This document shows, piece by piece, positions 33,667 to 42,515 of a stretch of 64,000 nucleotides of DNA. The notes below the pieces were generated by a model. The model saw only the letters and a list, made by a program, of their open reading frames with translations, did not search any database and was not told the DNA's origin. The stretch spans positions 1 through 64,000 of the forward strand of contig NZ_AKJD01000064.1 in assembly GCF_000282515.1 (NCBI RefSeq), in the 5' to 3' direction. The stretch is from Pseudomonas sp. GM80 (GTDB lineage: Bacteria; Pseudomonadota; Gammaproteobacteria; Pseudomonadales; Pseudomonadaceae). A program made the translations under genes and the position numbers. Positions within the stretch are counted from its first letter, which is position 1, and the number at the start of each line of letters is the position of its first letter.

Positions 33667-34929
33667 ATGGCACGCATCATTGGTGGCCTCGCTGTATCCC
33701 ATACCCCGACCATCGGCTTCGCGGTCGATCACGACAAACAGCATGAGGCCGCCTGGGCACCGATTTTTCGCGGCTTCGAGCCGATCAAAGTGTGGCTGAA
33801 GGAGCAGCAGCCGGATGTACTGTTTTACATCTTCAATGACCACGTCACGTCGTTTTTCTTTGATCACTACGGTGCGTTTTCTCTCGGGGTCGATGAGCGT
33901 TACGAAGTGGCAGACGAGGGCGGCAATCCGCGTGAACTGCCGGGCATTGGCGGCCACGCAGCGCTGTCACGACACATCGGCGAAAGCCTGGTGGCGGATG
34001 AATTCGACATGAGTTTCTTCCGTGACAAACCGCTCGACCATGGCTTTTTCTCGCCGATGTCGGCGCTGTTGCCGTGCGAGCCGGACTGGCCGGTGGAAAT
34101 CGTGCCGCTGCAGGTCGGCGTTTTGCAATTCCCGGTGCCGAGTGCGCGGCGTTGCTACAAGTTGGGCCAGGCATTGCGTCGGGCGATCGAAAGCTATCCC
34201 GAGGATCTGAAGGTGGCTATCGTCGCGACTGGCGGCGTGTCCCATCAAGTCCACGGCGAGCGCTGCGGTTTCAATAATCCGGAGTGGGACGAGCAGTTCA
34301 TTGATCTGCTGGTCAATGATCCGCAACGCCTCACTGAGATGACCCACGCTGAATACGCCACGTTGGGAGGCATGGAAGGCTCGGAGGTGATCACCTGGCT
34401 GATCATGCGTGGCGCGCTGTCGGCCACGGTGAAAAACCTGCATCAGGATTACTACCTGCCGTCGATGACCGGCATTGCCACGCTGTTGCTGGAAAACCAG
34501 GATCGCCCGGTACCCGCCGACGTGACCGCGCGGCACCTGCAGCACATGCATCACCAGTTGGCCGGGATCGAAAAGCTTGAAGGCACGTACCCGTTCACGC
34601 TGGAACGCAGCGCCAAAGGCTATCGGTTGAACAAGTTCCTCCACCGCATGATCGAGCCAGACTGGCGTCAGCGTTTCCTTGATCAGCCGCAAGCCTTGTT
34701 CGATGAGGCCGGACTCAGCGATGAAGAGCAGGAGTTGCTGCGCCGTCGTGACTGGCGCGGCTTGATCCACTACGGGGCGATTTTCTTTGTGCTGGAAAAA
34801 CTCGCCGCCGTGCTCGGCGTGCCCAATCTGCAGATCTACGCGGCGATGCGTGGACAAAGCCTGGAGGAGTTCATGAAAACCCGTAACCAACAGGTGCTTT
34901 ATTCGGTCGCCGGTAAAACGCCGCGCTAA
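33667..34929 (+). CDS. galA: Gallate dioxygenase
   Basis: A 420-residue fused LigB-LigA extradiol dioxygenase. It cleaves gallate to 4-oxalomesaconate using Fe2+ and O2. The LigB-like part (1-280) starts GGLAVSHTPTIG with His12, has FNDHVTSFFFDHYG with His59 and GGMEGSEVITW with the Glu near 242, the expected iron ligands. A LigA-like C-terminal part (about 300-405) follows. AAAGGAA lies before the ATG. It is 25 bases after galT, so co-transcribed. Confidence 0.95.
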   Translation: MARIIGGLAVSHTPTIGFAVDHDKQHEAAWAPIFRGFEPIKVWLKEQQPDVLFYIFNDHVTSFFFDHYGAFSLGVDERYEVADEGGNPRELPGIGGHAALSRHIGESLVADEFDMSFFRDKPLDHGFFSPMSALLPCEPDWPVEIVPLQVGVLQFPVPSARRCYKLGQALRRAIESYPEDLKVAIVATGGVSHQVHGERCGFNNPEWDEQFIDLLVNDPQRLTEMTHAEYATLGGMEGSEVITWLIMRGALSATVKNLHQDYYLPSMTGIATLLLENQDRPVPADVTARHLQHMHHQLAGIEKLEGTYPFTLERSAKGYRLNKFLHRMIEPDWRQRFLDQPQALFDEAGLSDEEQELLRRRDWRGLIHYGAIFFVLEKLAAVLGVPNLQIYAAMRGQSLEEFMKTRNQQVLYSVAGKTPR

Positions 34930-35053
34930 CACTTCAGCTTCACCAGCGGCTCGTTCCGGGCCGCTTTCGCAACACCCCTGAATGACTTCACTGCGCCTGT
35001 TTCCTGCGGGCGCAGCGGACTGTTTCAGCCAAAAAAAACGGATAACAATAACA

Positions 35054-36301
35054 ATGAAAATCACCGCCAATACCCGCGTAGTCTTCACGCTGTCCGCTGT
35101 TTGTGCGCTGCCTGTCGAGGCAAGTGCCGCAGGCTTTATGGATGACGCCAGTGCCAATCTCAATCTGCGTAACTTCTACATCAATCGCAATTTCACCAAC
35201 CCCGCCTATGCACAGGGCAAAGCCGAAGAGTGGACGCAAAACTTCATTCTCGACGCCCGATCCGGCTTTACCCAGGGTACGGTGGGATTTGGAGTGGATG
35301 TGCTGGGTCTGTATTCGCTCAAACTCGATGGCGGCCAAGGCACTGGGGGCACCCAGTTGCTGCCACTGGACAGCGATGGACGACCAGCCAATGAGTTCGG
35401 CCGCCTGGCCGTTGCGGGAAAAATGAAAGTCGGCAAAACCGAAATCAAGGTTGGCGAATGGATGCCGGTGCTGCCGATCCTGCGTTCTGACGACGGACGC
35501 TCATTGCCTCAATCCTTTCGTGGCGGCCAGCTGACGTCGCAAGACATCGATGGTCTGACGCTGTATGGCGGGCAGTTCCGGCAGAACAGCCCGCGCAACG
35601 ATTCGAGCATGGAAGACATGTTCATGCAGGGCAAAACCGCGTTCACCTCTGATCGCTTCAATTTTGTCGGTGGCGAATACGCGTTCAACGACAAACGCAC
35701 GATGATTGGTGCGTGGAATGCTCAGCTCAAGGACATCTACCAGCAGCAATATTTGCAATTGGTGCACAGTCAGCCACTTGGCGACTGGACGCTGGGCGCC
35801 AACCTCGGCTACTTCTGGGGGCGTGAAGATGGCAGTGCTCGTGCCGGGGATCTGGACAACCGTACCTTTTCGGCGCTGCTGTCGGCGCGCTACGGTGGCA
35901 ACATCTTTTACCTCGGTCTGCAGAAACTCAGCGGGGACGATGCGTGGATGAGGGTCAATGGCACCAGTGGCGGCACACTGGCCAACGACAGTTACAACAA
36001 CAGCTACGACAACGCCCGGGAGAAATCCTGGCAACTGCGTCACGACTATAATTTCGTCGTCCTCGGCGTGCCCGGGTTGACGATGATGAACCGCTACATC
36101 AGCGGCGACAACGTGCACAGCGGTGCGATCACAGATGGCAAGGAGTGGGGACGAGAATCCGAGTTGGGCTATACGCTGCAAAGCGGCACATTCAAGAATC
36201 TCAACGTGCGCTGGCGCAACTCAAGCATTCGCCGCGATTACAGCAGCAACGAGTTCGACGAGAATCGCTTGATCATCAGCTACCCATTGAGCCTGCTGTA
36301 A
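35054..36301 (+). CDS. galP: OprD-family porin for gallate uptake
   Basis: 415 residues from ATG 35054; an ATG at 34982 would lie ahead of the signal peptide. The signal peptide ends near EASAAGF (about residue 24). LNLRNFYINRNF at the mature start, WTQNFILDARSGFTQGTVG and repeated beta-strand pairs to the C-terminus are typical of OprD-type outer-membrane channels. It follows galA, the same order as in the P. putida gallate cluster, so it is probably GalP. Its end overlaps the end of galR by 26 bases. Confidence 0.9.
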   Translation: MKITANTRVVFTLSAVCALPVEASAAGFMDDASANLNLRNFYINRNFTNPAYAQGKAEEWTQNFILDARSGFTQGTVGFGVDVLGLYSLKLDGGQGTGGTQLLPLDSDGRPANEFGRLAVAGKMKVGKTEIKVGEWMPVLPILRSDDGRSLPQSFRGGQLTSQDIDGLTLYGGQFRQNSPRNDSSMEDMFMQGKTAFTSDRFNFVGGEYAFNDKRTMIGAWNAQLKDIYQQQYLQLVHSQPLGDWTLGANLGYFWGREDGSARAGDLDNRTFSALLSARYGGNIFYLGLQKLSGDDAWMRVNGTSGGTLANDSYNNSYDNAREKSWQLRHDYNFVVLGVPGLTMMNRYISGDNVHSGAITDGKEWGRESELGYTLQSGTFKNLNVRWRNSSIRRDYSSNEFDENRLIISYPLSLL

Positions 36302-37511
36302 TCGCGTCATCGGCTTGCGCCCGGATCACCCGGCGGATCATGTCCATCAGTGCCTGAGCCACCGGTGAGTGCAGGCAGCCGTTGCGATAGGTCAGGCCGA
36401 TGGCCCGGGCGGTCTGCTTCAATTCCAGCGGCAGGATGCACAGCTCGCCCGAAGCGATTTCCTGCTCCAATTGATGCGCCGAGACGGCCGCGAGCATGTC
36501 CGAGCGCAACAGCAGCCCGCGAATGATCGCCATGTCGGCGCTTTCCACCACCGGTCGAGGCGCCGCCATCCCGAATCCGCCAAAGCAATCCTCGAGCATC
36601 TGTCGCGCCGGCGAGCCCGCGCGTGGCAAAACCCAGCGCGCTTGGCCGAGATGCGCCTGCAAGTCACTTGTGGCGCAGAGCGGATGATCACGTCGCGCGA
36701 GCACCACCATTTCTTCGCTCAGCAGTGCCTCACCCACCAGGTCACTGGCGTAGGCCGATGAGCGCAACGCACCAAAAATGAAATCGACATCACCGGCGCG
36801 CAAGTCGCTCGCCAACAGGTCGAACGGACTCTCGTTGGTGATCACTTGAATGCCCGGATGTGCTTCGACCAGTTGCACGATGGCTTCCGGCAGGATTCGC
36901 GTGCGGCCAAGGGGCAGGGCGCCGACGTGGACCACGCCGTGCAGGGCGCCGCGAATGGCGGTGATGTCGGTTTCGATATGGCGTAATTCGTTCAGCGCAC
37001 GGCGGATCGCAAAAAGAATCTCATGACTCGCACGCGTCGGTTGCAAGCCGCGCGGGGTGCGCTCGAACAGTGAATGACCGCAGCCGTTTTCCAGCACTTT
37101 CAGGGTTGAACTGACGGCCGGCTGACTCAACCCCAGCAGGCTGGCCACGGTCTGCATGTGTTGGGTTTCGCAGAGTTTGACGAACACTTGCAGGCGTCGC
37201 GCCTGGAACAGATAAAGCGGCTCGACCGCTGCCTTGTCGCCATGGCCGAGCAACTTCGGCACCGCCTCAAGCTCGGCCAGAACCCGTCGCGCGCGGGGCA
37301 ACAGGCGCACGCCGAAATCGGTCAAACGCATACCATTGGCATGACGTTCGAACAGCGTCACCGCAAGGTGTTGTTCGAGTTCGGAGATGGACCGGGTGAC
37401 TACCGATTGCGCCCGGTACAACGCCACCGAAGCCTTGGAAACGCTGCCGTGATCCGCCACCCGGACGAAGGCGCGTACGTGCATCAGACTGGGCAGTTCA
37501 GGGGTTTCCAT
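36276..37511 (-). CDS. galR: LysR-family activator of gallate genes
   Basis: A 411-residue regulator with an N-terminal winged helix (HGSVSKASVALYRAQSVVTR, about 22-41). It contains a second helix-turn-helix-like stretch further in (LCETQHMQTVASLLGLSQPA, about 114-133), which explains the length of about 410 instead of the usual 300. LysR relatives with a duplicated HTH occur near gallate and protocatechuate genes. It is divergent from galB and convergent with galP, as expected for GalR. Confidence 0.88.
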   Translation of the reverse strand: METPELPSLMHVRAFVRVADHGSVSKASVALYRAQSVVTRSISELEQHLAVTLFERHANGMRLTDFGVRLLPRARRVLAELEAVPKLLGHGDKAAVEPLYLFQARRLQVFVKLCETQHMQTVASLLGLSQPAVSSTLKVLENGCGHSLFERTPRGLQPTRASHEILFAIRRALNELRHIETDITAIRGALHGVVHVGALPLGRTRILPEAIVQLVEAHPGIQVITNESPFDLLASDLRAGDVDFIFGALRSSAYASDLVGEALLSEEMVVLARRDHPLCATSDLQAHLGQARWVLPRAGSPARQMLEDCFGGFGMAAPRPVVESADMAIIRGLLLRSDMLAAVSAHQLEQEIASGELCILPLELKQTARAIGLTYRNGCLHSPVAQALMDMIRRVIRAQADDAITAGSMGS

Positions 37512-37561
37512 GGGGCAAGGACTCTGCAGGCTGGCGGATCAGGCGACTATGCAACTGCGCT

Positions 37562-37605
37562 GTTCGAGTGGCAATAAAAAAAACGCATACCTCAAACACT
37601 CGAAC
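37562..37605. promoter_or_regulatory. Candidate GalR operator between galR and galB
   Basis: A perfect nine-base inverted repeat, GTTCGAGTG (37562-37570) and CACTCGAAC (37597-37605), separated by 26 A/T-rich bases. It lies in the 156-base divergent region between galR and galB, where a LysR regulator should bind. Spacing is wider than the classical T-N11-A box. Confidence 0.5.
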
Positions 37606-37667
37606 GCATTACTCCACCGGCAGGCCGCGATGCGATGCTTTTGGCAACCGCAGGAGGAGAATCCGCA

Positions 37668-38402
37668 ATGACCCCATCATCCAAAAACGCGCTGGTTGTC
37701 AGCGCCCACTCTGCCGATTTCGTCTGGCGTGCCGGTGGTGCCATCGCCTTGCACGCGCAGCAAGGTTACAACGTCCACATCGTCTGCCTGTCGTTCGGCG
37801 AACGCGGTGAGTCCGCCAAGCTGTGGCGCAAAGGTGAGATGAGCGAAGACACAGTCAAAACCGCGCGCCGCGAAGAGGCTCAGGCTGCCGCCGATATTCT
37901 CGGCGCCAGTGTCGAGTTCTTCGATATCGGCGATTACCCGATGCGCGCCGACAAGGAAACCCTGTTCCGCCTGGCCGATGTGTTTCGCCGGGTGCAACCG
38001 GAATTCGTCCTCAGTCATTCCCTCAAGGATCCCTACAACTACGACCATCCGCTGGCGATGAACCTGACGCAGGAGGCGCGCATCATCGCTCAGGCTGAAG
38101 GCTATAAACCCGGTGAAAAAATCATTGGTGCGCCGCCGGTGTACAGCTTCGAACCGCATCAGCCCGAACAGTGCGAATGGCGTCCCGATGTGCTGCTCGA
38201 CATCACCGAGGTCTGGGACAAGAAGTACGCGGCCATCCAGTGCATGGCCGGTCAGGAACACTTGTGGGAGTACTACACCCGCGTCGCCCTGCAGCGCGGT
38301 GTGCAGGCCAAACGAAATGTCGGAATCACCTCGACCCGCAACATTGTTTATGGCGAGGGCTACCAGAGCATCTTCCCGCGCGTCACGGAGAATCTGGCAT
38401 GA
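37668..38402 (+). CDS. galB: 4-oxalomesaconate hydratase
   Basis: 244 residues from ATG 37668, with the strong site GGAGGAG nine bases upstream. The [13 protein letters not shown] start is the AHxxD metal motif of the PIG-L/LmbE zinc-hydrolase fold, which GalB uses as a hydratase of 4-oxalomesaconate. [16 protein letters not shown] supplies further metal ligands. It opens the galBCD operon; its stop overlaps the next start (ATGA). Confidence 0.92.
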   Translation: MTPSSKNALVVSAHSADFVWRAGGAIALHAQQGYNVHIVCLSFGERGESAKLWRKGEMSEDTVKTARREEAQAAADILGASVEFFDIGDYPMRADKETLFRLADVFRRVQPEFVLSHSLKDPYNYDHPLAMNLTQEARIIAQAEGYKPGEKIIGAPPVYSFEPHQPEQCEWRPDVLLDITEVWDKKYAAIQCMAGQEHLWEYYTRVALQRGVQAKRNVGITSTRNIVYGEGYQSIFPRVTENLA

Positions 38403-39115
38403 GCGAACATATCGGCAAGACCGGCATCGTCGTGCGCCATATCCCGCGAGCCGAAGCGGCGCTGGTCGATGAACTGAGAAGTTTTGGGGTGGCGACCATT
38501 CATGAAGCGCAGGGGCGCAAGGGGCTGTTCGCTGCTTCGATCAGGCCGATTCAGCAGGGCACGGCGATCAGTGGTTCAGTGGTGACCGTGCTGGTCGCGC
38601 CGGGCGACAACTGGATGTTTCATGTGGCCGTGGAGCAATGCCGCCCCGGCGACATTCTGGTGGTCGCACCGAGTTCACCGTGCACCGACGGCTACTTCGG
38701 CGACCTGCTGGCGACCTCGTTGAAGGCACACGGTGTGCGTGCGTTGGTGATCGACGCCGGGGTTCGCGATACCCACACCTTGCGTGAAATGGGCTTCCCG
38801 GTCTGGTCCCGCGCGATCAGTGCCCAAGGCACGATCAAAGAAACCCTTGGCTCGGTCAACTTGCCACTGGTGTGCGGCGGTCAACTGGTGCATCCGGGCG
38901 ATGTGGTCGTCGCCGATGATGACGGTGTGGTCGTGGTGCGTCGCAGCGAAGTGCCGCATGTCGTCGAAGCCAGTCGTGCGCGGGCCGATCTGGAAGAGCA
39001 GAAGGCTGTGCGTCTGGCCAATGGTGAGTTGGGGCTCGACATCTACAACATGCGCGCACGTCTGGCTGAAAAGGGTTTGCGGTATGTCGACAGCCTTGAA
39101 GAATTGGGGGACTGA
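38399..39115 (+). CDS. galC: 4-carboxy-4-hydroxy-2-oxoadipate aldolase
   Basis: A 238-residue RraA-like class II aldolase that splits 4-carboxy-4-hydroxy-2-oxoadipate to pyruvate and oxaloacetate. Visible are [35 protein letters not shown], the [20 protein letters not shown] block containing the Gx20R-D metal-site region, and [17 protein letters not shown]. Its ATG overlaps the galB stop. It needs Mg2+ or Mn2+. Confidence 0.93.
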   Translation: MSEHIGKTGIVVRHIPRAEAALVDELRSFGVATIHEAQGRKGLFAASIRPIQQGTAISGSVVTVLVAPGDNWMFHVAVEQCRPGDILVVAPSSPCTDGYFGDLLATSLKAHGVRALVIDAGVRDTHTLREMGFPVWSRAISAQGTIKETLGSVNLPLVCGGQLVHPGDVVVADDDGVVVVRRSEVPHVVEASRARADLEEQKAVRLANGELGLDIYNMRARLAEKGLRYVDSLEELGD

Positions 39116-39117
39116 GC

Positions 39118-40206
39118 ATGGCGCAGACTCGCATTCCCTGCCTGCTGATGCGCGGCGGCACGTCGAAAGGCGCCTATTTTCTTGCCAGTGATCTACCGCA
39201 AGAGCCAGCGCTACGCGACCGCGTGTTGCTGGCGGTGATGGGCTCGCCGGATGCGCGGCAGATCGACGGCATCGGTGGCGGCGATTCGCTGACCAGCAAG
39301 GTGGCGATTATCGGAGCGTCGAGCCGTGAGGGCGCGGATGTCGACTACCTGTTTGCTCAAGTGCTGGTGGAGGAGGCGCGCGTCGATTATGGACAGAACT
39401 GCGGGAATATCCTCGCGGGTGTCGGCCCGTTTGCCATTGAACGCGGATTGGTAGCAGTCACGACGGACGTCACGCCGGTGCGAATCTACATGGCAAACAC
39501 CGGACAGATCGCCATCGCCCATGTGCCGACGCCCGATGGCGAGGTTCGCTATCACGGTGACGCCAGAATCGACGGGGTTCCGGGCCAGGCGGCAGCGTTG
39601 ATCGTCGAATTCGAAGAGGTCGCCGGCTCCAGTTGCGGCGCCTTACTGCCGACCGGCAACGCGCGAGACGTCATCGACGGCGTTGAAGTGACCTGCATCG
39701 ATAACGGCATGCCGGTGGTGCTGATCCGCGCGCAAGACGTAGGCCGAAGCGGTGATGAACGCCCCGCGCAACTCGACGCCGATGCCCCCTTGAAGCAGCG
39801 TCTGGAGTCGATCCGCCTGCAAGCGGGGGCGCGCATGAACCTGGGGGATGTGCGCCTGCGCAACGTACCGAAAATGTGCCTGATTGCACCGCCGCAGGCC
39901 GGTGGCGCCATCAACACACGCAGCTTCATTCCTCATCGCTGCCACACCAGTATTGGTGTGTTCGGCGCCGTCAGCGTGGCAGCAGCTTGCCTGCTCGAAG
40001 ACAGTGTGGCGGCGGCCATGGCGGTTACCGGGGAGGGCGATGCGAGACGGCTGTCGATCGAACACCCGACGGGTGAGTTCACAGTGGCGTTGCACTTGAA
40101 GGAGGGGAACCTTGCCGGTTGCGGACTGATGCGCACGGCGCGGTTATTGTTCGACGGCGTGGTCTGCATTCCTTCGGCTGTCTGGTGTGCTGCAAGCGTT
40201 CGTTGA
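39118..40206 (+). CDS. galD: 4-oxalomesaconate tautomerase (PrpF family)
   Basis: A 362-residue protein of the PrpF/DapF-like fold. LLMRGGTSKGAYF at the start, the QIDGIGGGDSLTSKVAII block and DYGQNCGNILAGVGPFAIE with an active-site Cys are typical of GalD, which interconverts the keto and enol forms of 4-oxalomesaconate. The start follows the galC stop by two bases. Last gene of galBCD. Confidence 0.93.
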   Translation: MAQTRIPCLLMRGGTSKGAYFLASDLPQEPALRDRVLLAVMGSPDARQIDGIGGGDSLTSKVAIIGASSREGADVDYLFAQVLVEEARVDYGQNCGNILAGVGPFAIERGLVAVTTDVTPVRIYMANTGQIAIAHVPTPDGEVRYHGDARIDGVPGQAAALIVEFEEVAGSSCGALLPTGNARDVIDGVEVTCIDNGMPVVLIRAQDVGRSGDERPAQLDADAPLKQRLESIRLQAGARMNLGDVRLRNVPKMCLIAPPQAGGAINTRSFIPHRCHTSIGVFGAVSVAAACLLEDSVAAAMAVTGEGDARRLSIEHPTGEFTVALHLKEGNLAGCGLMRTARLLFDGVVCIPSAVWCAASVR

Positions 40207-40248
40207 ACTGGGCTTCGAATGCGGCGTAGCAGGCAACCCTCAGAAATG

Positions 40249-40280
40249 ACAAAGCCCCGAATCAAGCGGGGCTTTGTTGT
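40249..40280. terminator. Terminator between galD and EamA gene
   Basis: Eleven-base stem ACAAAGCCCCG / CGGGGCTTTGT (40249-40259 with 40267-40277), loop AATCAAG. It lies between convergent genes and could end both transcripts. Confidence 0.82.
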
Positions 40281-40299
40281 ACATCCTGTTGAGCAATTC

Positions 40300-41259
40300 T
40301 CACGCCACAGCTTTGGCCTGCGCCTTGATAGCTGTTTTGCGATACGTCAGCAACACGATGCCGGTGACCACAATCACCCCGCCCAGAATCTGCCCCGCAC
40401 TGAGCATTTGATCCAGCACCATCCAGCCCATCAACAACGTCGCCAGTGGCTCGATGTTCATCACCGGTGCATTGCGTGGCATGTCCAACCGCGGCACGGA
40501 AATGAACAGTACGATAAATCCCGTGCCGTACAGCACCACCAAAGTGGCGAGGGCCAGCCATCCGGTTGCGGTCGCGGGCAGGTTCAGTCCGCCTGGCAAG
40601 GCGCCGGTCAATCCCGCCAGATTGACGCTGCTGAAGACGATGAAAATGGTCAAGAGACTGCGCGCCGAGCCCCGTACCTGAGACAACTTGTGATCGGTGA
40701 TCCACAGCGCGCACGCGAACACGCTGGCGGCGCAAAACGCGAGCGCAATGCCCAACCACCAGTGCGCCCCGACCTGGGTTGCGTTCGACAGACGCCCCGG
40801 GACATCCAGCACAAACACCAGGCCCAGCAGAATCAAAGCCATCAGTGCAGCGGTGCGTGCGGTGGGTCTTGGGCCGCCCGTGGCCCAGGTCAGCAACGCC
40901 AGCAGGATCGGGAACACGTTGGCCACCAGCAACGCCACCGCCACCGGGACGCGCGCGACGGCAGAGTACAGGCACAGGCTCTGTGCGGTGATCAGCAGAC
41001 CCAAGAGCAATTGCCAGCGCCAGGCACCTGCCGGCAACCGCAGGCTTTGTCTCTGCCACAGCACCAGGATGGCGAGCACCAGCAAGGTCCCGCCAGAACG
41101 CAGCAAAATCGCCAGCAACACGCCCGCGCCATCATCAAAAGCGACCCGCGCCGCCACATGATTACCGGCGAACGCACAGCCCATGCACAACAGAATGATC
41201 ACGGCGAGATGGCGGGGGAAGGGCGGCGGTAGGGTTGGCGCAGAGACAGGGCGGGACAT
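40300..41259 (-). CDS. EamA-family (DMT) transporter
   Basis: 319 residues from ATG 41259; an upstream ATG at 41325 is less likely because GAGAG sits just before 41259. Ten hydrophobic segments form two EamA halves, with the repeated GxxxR-like features (ALRSGGTLLVLAILVLW and IEPLATLLMGWMVLDQML). Most family members export amino acids or metabolites. Single gene; the substrate is unknown. Confidence 0.86.
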   Translation of the reverse strand: MSRPVSAPTLPPPFPRHLAVIILLCMGCAFAGNHVAARVAFDDGAGVLLAILLRSGGTLLVLAILVLWQRQSLRLPAGAWRWQLLLGLLITAQSLCLYSAVARVPVAVALLVANVFPILLALLTWATGGPRPTARTAALMALILLGLVFVLDVPGRLSNATQVGAHWWLGIALAFCAASVFACALWITDHKLSQVRGSARSLLTIFIVFSSVNLAGLTGALPGGLNLPATATGWLALATLVVLYGTGFIVLFISVPRLDMPRNAPVMNIEPLATLLMGWMVLDQMLSAGQILGGVIVVTGIVLLTYRKTAIKAQAKAVA

Positions 41260-41487
41260 GGCAGCTCTCAAACGGTGCCAAGCCACTGGGTTTGGCGGGT
41301 GGGTTTTTATTATGTTGTCGTACAACCTCGTCGATTTTTACCGCATTTGTTTAGGAGCGGCAAGCGGGTTTCTGAAGTGGTTCGCGTAATTTAGGGGTTT
41401 AGGTTGTTTTGCGGGTGCAGATGAAAGTGGTAGAGATCGTATGACTTGAGGTTTTCAGGACTTCGTCTGTCAAAGACAGATCTGCGA

Positions 41488-42504
41488 TCAGGAGACCGCA
41501 GACTCAGCGGAGTGTTTGGCCTGGGCAACGCTAAGCTCACTCGGCAAGCTCGCCCCATTCTTCGCTGCCAGAATTTCGGCCATCACACTGACGGCGATTT
41601 CCGCCGGTGTCTTGCTGCCAATGTAAATGCCGATCGGTCCGTGCAGTCGTGCGAGTGAGGCCTGGGTCTGGCCAAAGTGCTCGATCAGGCGTTCGCGGCG
41701 CAGTTGGCTGTTGCGCCGCGAGCCGATGGCGCCGATGTAAAACGCCGGCCCATGGAGGGCTTCGAGCAGTGCCAGATCGTCGAGTTTGGGGTCATGACTC
41801 AAGGCGACGATGCAGGTTCTGAGATCGACCGCGAAGTCGCGGACCACGTCATCGGGCATGCCGACGATGCGCTCGACGCCGTCCACCGCCCACGTCTCGA
41901 TGTATTCCGGACGGGGATCGCACACCGCGACCTTGAAACCGTTGAACAACGCCATGGTGGCCAGGTACTCGGCCAGCGCGCCGGCACCGATCATCAGCAT
42001 CCTGTAACCCGGTCCCAGCGTGTTGAGCATCCGCTGACCGTCGAAACTGAACTGCTCCGGCGTCACCGTGGGTTGCAGGGTGATTTGACCGGACGCCACG
42101 GCGAGGCTGCGCCGCACCAGTTGTCCGGCATCCAGATGGGCCAACAATTGATCCAGCGATTGCCAGCAGGGGTTGAACTCGAGGACCAGTTCAAGCGTAC
42201 CGCCACAGGGCAAGCCGAAGCGATGCGCCTCATCAGCACTGACGCCGTAACGCACCACATCCGGTGCGCTGTCGCTCAAGCCGTTGCCCCCATGAGCGGT
42301 GGTGTAGCGATGGATCAGATCGTCCTCGATGCAGCCGCCGGATACGCTGCCGACCACGCGACCGTCGTTACGCAAGGCCATCATCGACCCTGTCGGACGC
42401 GGTGAAGAACCCCAAGTGCGCGCCACGGTGGCGAGCAGTACACGCTCGCCAGCGGCGAGCCAGTCCCGCGTCGTGCGCAGGACCAGCAAGTCGATGCTTT
42501 CCAT
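41488..42504 (-). CDS. XdhC-family molybdenum-cofactor insertion/sulfuration factor
   Basis: 338 residues from ATG 42504, with GAGGAG six bases upstream. N-terminal RVLLATVARTWGSSPRPTGS and GSVSGGCIEDDLI are XdhC signatures; the C-terminal half is a Rossmann domain with MLMIGAGALAEYLA and a GAIGSRRNSQLRRERL segment. XdhC proteins bind sulfurated molybdenum cofactor and load it into partner dehydrogenases. It is the last gene of the set at 42516-46593, whose Moco subunit is the presumed client. Confidence 0.9.
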   Translation of the reverse strand: MESIDLLVLRTTRDWLAAGERVLLATVARTWGSSPRPTGSMMALRNDGRVVGSVSGGCIEDDLIHRYTTAHGGNGLSDSAPDVVRYGVSADEAHRFGLPCGGTLELVLEFNPCWQSLDQLLAHLDAGQLVRRSLAVASGQITLQPTVTPEQFSFDGQRMLNTLGPGYRMLMIGAGALAEYLATMALFNGFKVAVCDPRPEYIETWAVDGVERIVGMPDDVVRDFAVDLRTCIVALSHDPKLDDLALLEALHGPAFYIGAIGSRRNSQLRRERLIEHFGQTQASLARLHGPIGIYIGSKTPAEIAVSVMAEILAAKNGASLPSELSVAQAKHSAESAVS

Positions 42505-42515
42505 CACACTCTCCT

